Assembly: GCA_003426165.1 (NCBI GenBank)
Contig: QUAH01000006.1
Coordinates: forward strand, 1 to 64,000
Length of the DNA stretch: 64,000 nucleotides
Direction: 5' to 3'
Source: Candidatus Saccharicenans subterraneus
GTDB lineage: Bacteria > Acidobacteriota > Aminicenantia > Aminicenantales > Saccharicenantaceae
Shown: positions 60,599 through 64,000 of the stretch, piece by piece
How positions within the stretch are numbered: position 1 is the stretch's first letter
Layout of the letters: the number at the start of each line of letters is the position of its first letter
The notes under the pieces: generated by a model
The model's database searches: none
Told to the model about the DNA's origin: nothing
Seen by the model: the letters and a program-made list of their open reading frames with translations, nothing else
Translations under genes and position numbers: made by a program

Positions 60599-63568
60599 TC
60601 AGGACAGGGCCCGCTCCAGTTGTTTAAAGAATTCTGAAGCCGAACCCGGGCGCTTCGAACGGTCAACGGCCAGCGCCCGGGCAAAGAACTCTTCCAGCCT
60701 GACCGTAACCCCCTGGAGTCTCTGATTCAGAGGAACATACTCACCCGCCAGCACCGAGCGGCGCCACATTTCCCTGTCTTTCACGGGAAAGGGCAAGCTT
60801 CCGGTCAGCGATTCGTAAACTGAAACGGCCAGGGCCCAGAGATCCCAGGTCACCGAGGGCTTTTCACCCAGGAGTTGTTCGGGGGACATATAGGCCGGGG
60901 TGCCCACCAGAACTCCGGAGGCAGTGGTCATCAGGTCCTGAGCTGCCCCGCTGTCCTCGGACAGGTCGAGAAACTTGGCCACGCCAAAATCGAGGACCTT
61001 AACCAGGACTTCTTTCGCTTCCGTCCCGGCACAGATAAAAATATTCTCCGGCTTCAAGTCGCGGTGGATCAGTCTATTCCTGTGGGCGGAGCCGACTGCC
61101 TGACAGACCTGTCGGAAGACTTCCAAGATAAACTCCGGCTCCAGTTTTCCCCGGGACCACAGATAATCGCGCAAAGTTGAGCCCTGAAGCAGCTCCATAA
61201 CCAGGAAGGCCCTGGTGCCACCTTCGACACCGTAATCAAAGACCGAAACCACATTGGGATGGTCAAGGGCCGCGGCGGCCCTGGCTTCACGTTCAAAGCG
61301 GCTGGCCGCGGCGGCACTATGGACATAATCTTCCCTCAGGAACTTAACCGCAACTCTCCGACCCAGGGCCCCATCTCTGGCTTCATAGACGGTACCCATG
61401 CCCCCGGTACCCAGACGCCGTTCAAGCCGATACCTTCCAGCCAGGGTCCGCGGCAATGGGACAATCGTCAGAGAAGCTCCGTCGTGCTCACAAGAGCTGG
61501 AGCCGCTATCCCAGCAGGTCCCGCACCGGGGGCATTCCTCAAATACTCCGGTGCTCGGCGTCGTTGGGCGAGACTGCCTTTCCAGGGGTAGAACCAGGTT
61601 GGAAGCCACGGCCTCGAGCAGCTCCCGGTCCTCTCTGGTATAAGGCTCTTCTGAGAGCTTCTGACCGAGAACCAGTATGGCCTCGTTGCCATGAGGATTC
61701 ATGCCTATCGGCACCAGCAGGCTGGCACTGGCCGCTCTAAGCCATTCCGTTTCATATTCGGTCGGTCTCGTGTCTTGAGTTGAGCCCAGGGTCCTGGTGG
61801 CGGTTACGGTCGCGGAGCCAGGGTGCTGGCTGACAGTCCCGTCTGCCAGCAGTTCAATCTGAGTTAGGTCCAGGGTCCTGTCGGCAGCACGCAACCTGCT
61901 GGCAAAACTTCCCTCGGCCGCCATCGGGGGGACATTCCAGTCAGGGGGCGATACGGCCAGGCACAGGAAAGCTTTCTGACCGGAAGCCCGGTACATGACA
62001 GAGACAAATGACGGGTGTAGGGCCCGGCTTATACGAACCACGGCCACCTCGGCCGCGGACGGGAAACTCCTGGCCCGGGCTGATTCAATTGCCAGTTCCC
62101 GCAGCAGCTGTCGGGCATCGTATTGCTCCCTGAAAAACTTGCGGTCGATGGCCCGCGCCCAGCGCTGCCGCTGGGAATGGAGGCCGGTCGCCAGTCCGAG
62201 CACCACCAGATATATCCAGCCCCTGATTTTAAGAATTTCAATGAAGGGCTGGTTGCCGTGAACCAGGAGGTCGGCAACCAGGACAATACCCAGGACGGGA
62301 ACGACTGCCAGCAGGGCTCCCCTGGCCAGCGCATACCGCAGGCCTTGACGGACGAGGAGTTTGATGTCAAGCAGATGATGTTTTAAGATCGAATAAGCAA
62401 ATGAAAGTGGAAAGAATATAAATATCACAGCAATCATAACGTCCGGCACCCCGGAAGCCAGCCAGCGAAATAGACCCGGCGGCCAGTTCGACTCCCAGAT
62501 GATATACCTCAAGACACCGGGGAGAACTCCGACGGCTCCCCCGACCAATAACACCCGAAGACGCCGCCTCTCATTCAGGTCCTTAAGCTGGAAATAATTG
62601 AAGATCAAAGCCAGCAGGGAAGCCAGAAAATACAGGCCAAGTATCCTGACCGGCCGAATAGCTAATATCTCATGACCGAAGGCCTGAGCGGGCCTGTAAA
62701 CCAGGTTAAAGACATAGATGAGATAACCGGGCACCCAGGTCAGGGCGGGCAACCAGATTGCCAGAAGCAGCCAGGACCGGCGGAACAAAGGACGCGGGAA
62801 GAGGGCAAAAAAAGTCAGCATGATCGGCCCGACTGAAAATGAAGCCAATCTGGGCAGCCATAGAAGAGCACCCAGCAGAATGGGAAGTTTTCTCCAGATG
62901 GCCGCCCCTCCCCAGGGCAACGAGTCCCACCAGGCCATGCTGATAGACAACGAAGCCAGGGCCAGGGCTCCCAGCAAGGCCAGCCGTTCACCCGGTTTTT
63001 TAAAGGCTATAAAAAGGGCAGTAATCAGCAAAAAAAAGGAGACCGCCTGCCAGATGATAAAAGGGGTTCGCGAGGCAGACCTGACCCGCTCGACTTTTAC
63101 CAGAAACTCAAGGCGCTGTCCGCCACGTTCCACACCAAAGCTGTGGCTTCGGCCGGTTTCAAGGTTGGCCACCATGGCCCCAAAATCCGTGACCGTTCTT
63201 AGCGGATATCCATCGAACGACAGGAGGAGGTCTCCCGTCCTTAGACCGGCCCTTTCGGCCGGAGTTCCTGGAGAGACCTCAATTTTAAGTAGGCCTCGCT
63301 CCTGACCGGGGAGCATCCAAAAACCGGGCACCTTCGGCCCCAGCAACACGCAGTAAACCTGGAAGAGGTAGTAGCACACAAAAACAATCGCCGCCAGGAA
63401 AAGCCACCAGTGCCGGCCGGGCCTGAATTTGTGCCGAAATGATTTGCCCTGGCCTGATGGAGATGAGGACAGATTTTCCCTCGCAGATTTTCTGGCTGCA
63501 TTGTTTCCCATTATGCGGAGAGCCACAGATGACCAGAACCCGGGAAGACGGGACACCCGGGACATCAT
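60599..63568 (-). CDS. PDZ-membrane-GAF-zinc ribbon Ser/Thr protein kinase
   Basis: 989 residues from ATG 63568, which has GGGAGG upstream; a TTG at 63586 is in frame. An N-terminal membrane helix (about 55-75) precedes a PDZ domain (GLLKIEVSPGTPAERAGLRTGDLLLSFDG). Seven to eight membrane helices follow (about 165-475), then a GAF-like region (about 500-660), a zinc ribbon with CPRCGTCWDS and SSSCEHDG, and a Hanks-type kinase from about 712: LGTGGMGTVYEA, catalytic Lys742, HRDLKPEN with Asp837, DFG with Asp860 and GTPAYMSPE. It probably senses a membrane or ligand signal and phosphorylates proteins in the cytoplasm. Confidence 0.9.
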   Translation of the reverse strand: MMSRVSRLPGFWSSVALRIMGNNAARKSARENLSSSPSGQGKSFRHKFRPGRHWWLFLAAIVFVCYYLFQVYCVLLGPKVPGFWMLPGQERGLLKIEVSPGTPAERAGLRTGDLLLSFDGYPLRTVTDFGAMVANLETGRSHSFGVERGGQRLEFLVKVERVRSASRTPFIIWQAVSFFLLITALFIAFKKPGERLALLGALALASLSISMAWWDSLPWGGAAIWRKLPILLGALLWLPRLASFSVGPIMLTFFALFPRPLFRRSWLLLAIWLPALTWVPGYLIYVFNLVYRPAQAFGHEILAIRPVRILGLYFLASLLALIFNYFQLKDLNERRRLRVLLVGGAVGVLPGVLRYIIWESNWPPGLFRWLASGVPDVMIAVIFIFFPLSFAYSILKHHLLDIKLLVRQGLRYALARGALLAVVPVLGIVLVADLLVHGNQPFIEILKIRGWIYLVVLGLATGLHSQRQRWARAIDRKFFREQYDARQLLRELAIESARARSFPSAAEVAVVRISRALHPSFVSVMYRASGQKAFLCLAVSPPDWNVPPMAAEGSFASRLRAADRTLDLTQIELLADGTVSQHPGSATVTATRTLGSTQDTRPTEYETEWLRAASASLLVPIGMNPHGNEAILVLGQKLSEEPYTREDRELLEAVASNLVLPLERQSRPTTPSTGVFEECPRCGTCWDSGSSSCEHDGASLTIVPLPRTLAGRYRLERRLGTGGMGTVYEARDGALGRRVAVKFLREDYVHSAAAASRFEREARAAAALDHPNVVSVFDYGVEGGTRAFLVMELLQGSTLRDYLWSRGKLEPEFILEVFRQVCQAVGSAHRNRLIHRDLKPENIFICAGTEAKEVLVKVLDFGVAKFLDLSEDSGAAQDLMTTASGVLVGTPAYMSPEQLLGEKPSVTWDLWALAVSVYESLTGSLPFPVKDREMWRRSVLAGEYVPLNQRLQGVTVRLEEFFARALAVDRSKRPGSASEFFKQLERALS

Positions 63569-64000
63569 CAGGACCACCTCCCTCAACGATGACCGAACAT
63601 GGCCACTATCCGGCCGGAGCCAAGAAGAATGGGCTGGTCCACCTCACAGGGCTGAGCTCTTGACAAAGGGCTCTGCTCATCTAATAACTTCCCAGGCGCC
63701 GGAAGGAATCAAGAGAATTCTGCCGGTGGCAAGGTTTGGCCCGATTCAAAAATACCAGTAACTATGTCTTTCGTGCCCTTGACCTGTTATCAGTCTAACC
63801 CTGTCCTGTCACCCAAGTCAAGAAAAATTGGCCGGCCACTTTCTTGAAAAGACATAGGCCACAACCGGAAAAACATAAAAAGCTCAGCCGGCGCTTCTAA
63901 AGTTGTTATCATCTTATAAGATGTTGAATAAAAACCCTGTCCACAGGCACCGTTGGTTAGCATCGCGAAAAAGGACTTCTGTGGCTGAACAAGGCACATA
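63569..64000. other. Right-edge intergenic region with kinase promoter
   Basis: 432 bp. A leftward frame at 63790-63999 is open to the edge but shows no conserved feature. An upstream promoter for the kinase is annotated separately. CCACAG and CTGTGG near 63940-63980 could pair. No gene start toward the right was found. Confidence 0.35.
63792..63821 (-). promoter_or_regulatory. Possible promoter of the Ser/Thr kinase gene
   Basis: On the minus strand TTGACT (63816-63821) and TAGACT (63792-63797) are 18 bases apart, about 225 bp upstream of the kinase ATG. Confidence 0.4.

Noticed and set aside
1..64000. CRISPR arrays, prophage or a dedicated defence island
   Set aside because: No regularly spaced repeats, cas-like, integrase or phage structural genes were seen; only one toxin-antitoxin pair and one edge insertion sequence are present.

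Overview
The window is a stretch of ordinary bacterial chromosome. I estimate roughly 53% GC, with about 47 protein genes on both strands, mostly in short operons. The host looks diderm: there is a Pal/OmpA-type lipoprotein and many exported lipoproteins. An S46 dipeptidyl-peptidase, a VWFA protein of the kind common in Acidobacteriota, a DUF362 ferredoxin protein and many secreted hydrolases suggest Acidobacteriota, possibly an Aminicenantia-like lineage. That placement is inference from gene families; no rRNA marker is present.

Layout. 1-550: start of a probable IS transposase leaving the left edge, with short repeats, then nothing clear. 550-10600: HD-domain protein, NodB deacetylase fused to a beta-propeller, rarA, a free-standing RpoA alpha-CTD-like protein, secreted S51 peptidase, MerR-like regulator, tRNA-Pro(GGG), surE, DedA protein and a PflX-type radical SAM enzyme. 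10600-10935: non-coding segment with nested complementarities. 10935-20300: OmpA/Pal lipoprotein, VWFA protein, the phosphate-uptake operon pstS-pstC-pstA-pstB2-pstB1-phoU, and an ABC-F ATPase. 20500-32400: CheY-like protein, S46 peptidase, serine hydrolase, asparaginase, YfcC-type carrier, PIN/RHH toxin-antitoxin pair, SDR, esterase and cupin. 32700-41500: tRNA-Pro(CGG), macro-domain protein, MFS exporter, DUF362 protein, class V aminotransferase, amidohydrolase, HAD phosphatase and a small membrane protein. 41500-56800: a very large NtrY-like kinase, flavodoxin, NIF3-like protein with an unknown partner, acylphosphatase, ThiD-like kinase, penicillin acylase with a binding lipoprotein and a dehydratase, CobO, a small zincin and a DapA-family enzyme. 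56770-63570: beta-propeller protein, an ABC exporter pair, and a PDZ/membrane/zinc-ribbon Ser/Thr kinase.

The most striking observation is in the pst operon. Its two adjacent PstB ATPases carry complementary defects: PstB1 has normal Walker A, Q-loop and H-loop but a damaged signature motif, while PstB2 has a normal signature but altered Walker A, Q-loop and H-loop. This predicts an obligate heterodimeric phosphate importer with one consensus and one degenerate ATP site. TTAAC repeats at about 11-bp spacing lie between the two genes. Other leads are the structured intergenic segment at 10672-10913, the alpha-CTD protein and the large orphan kinases.
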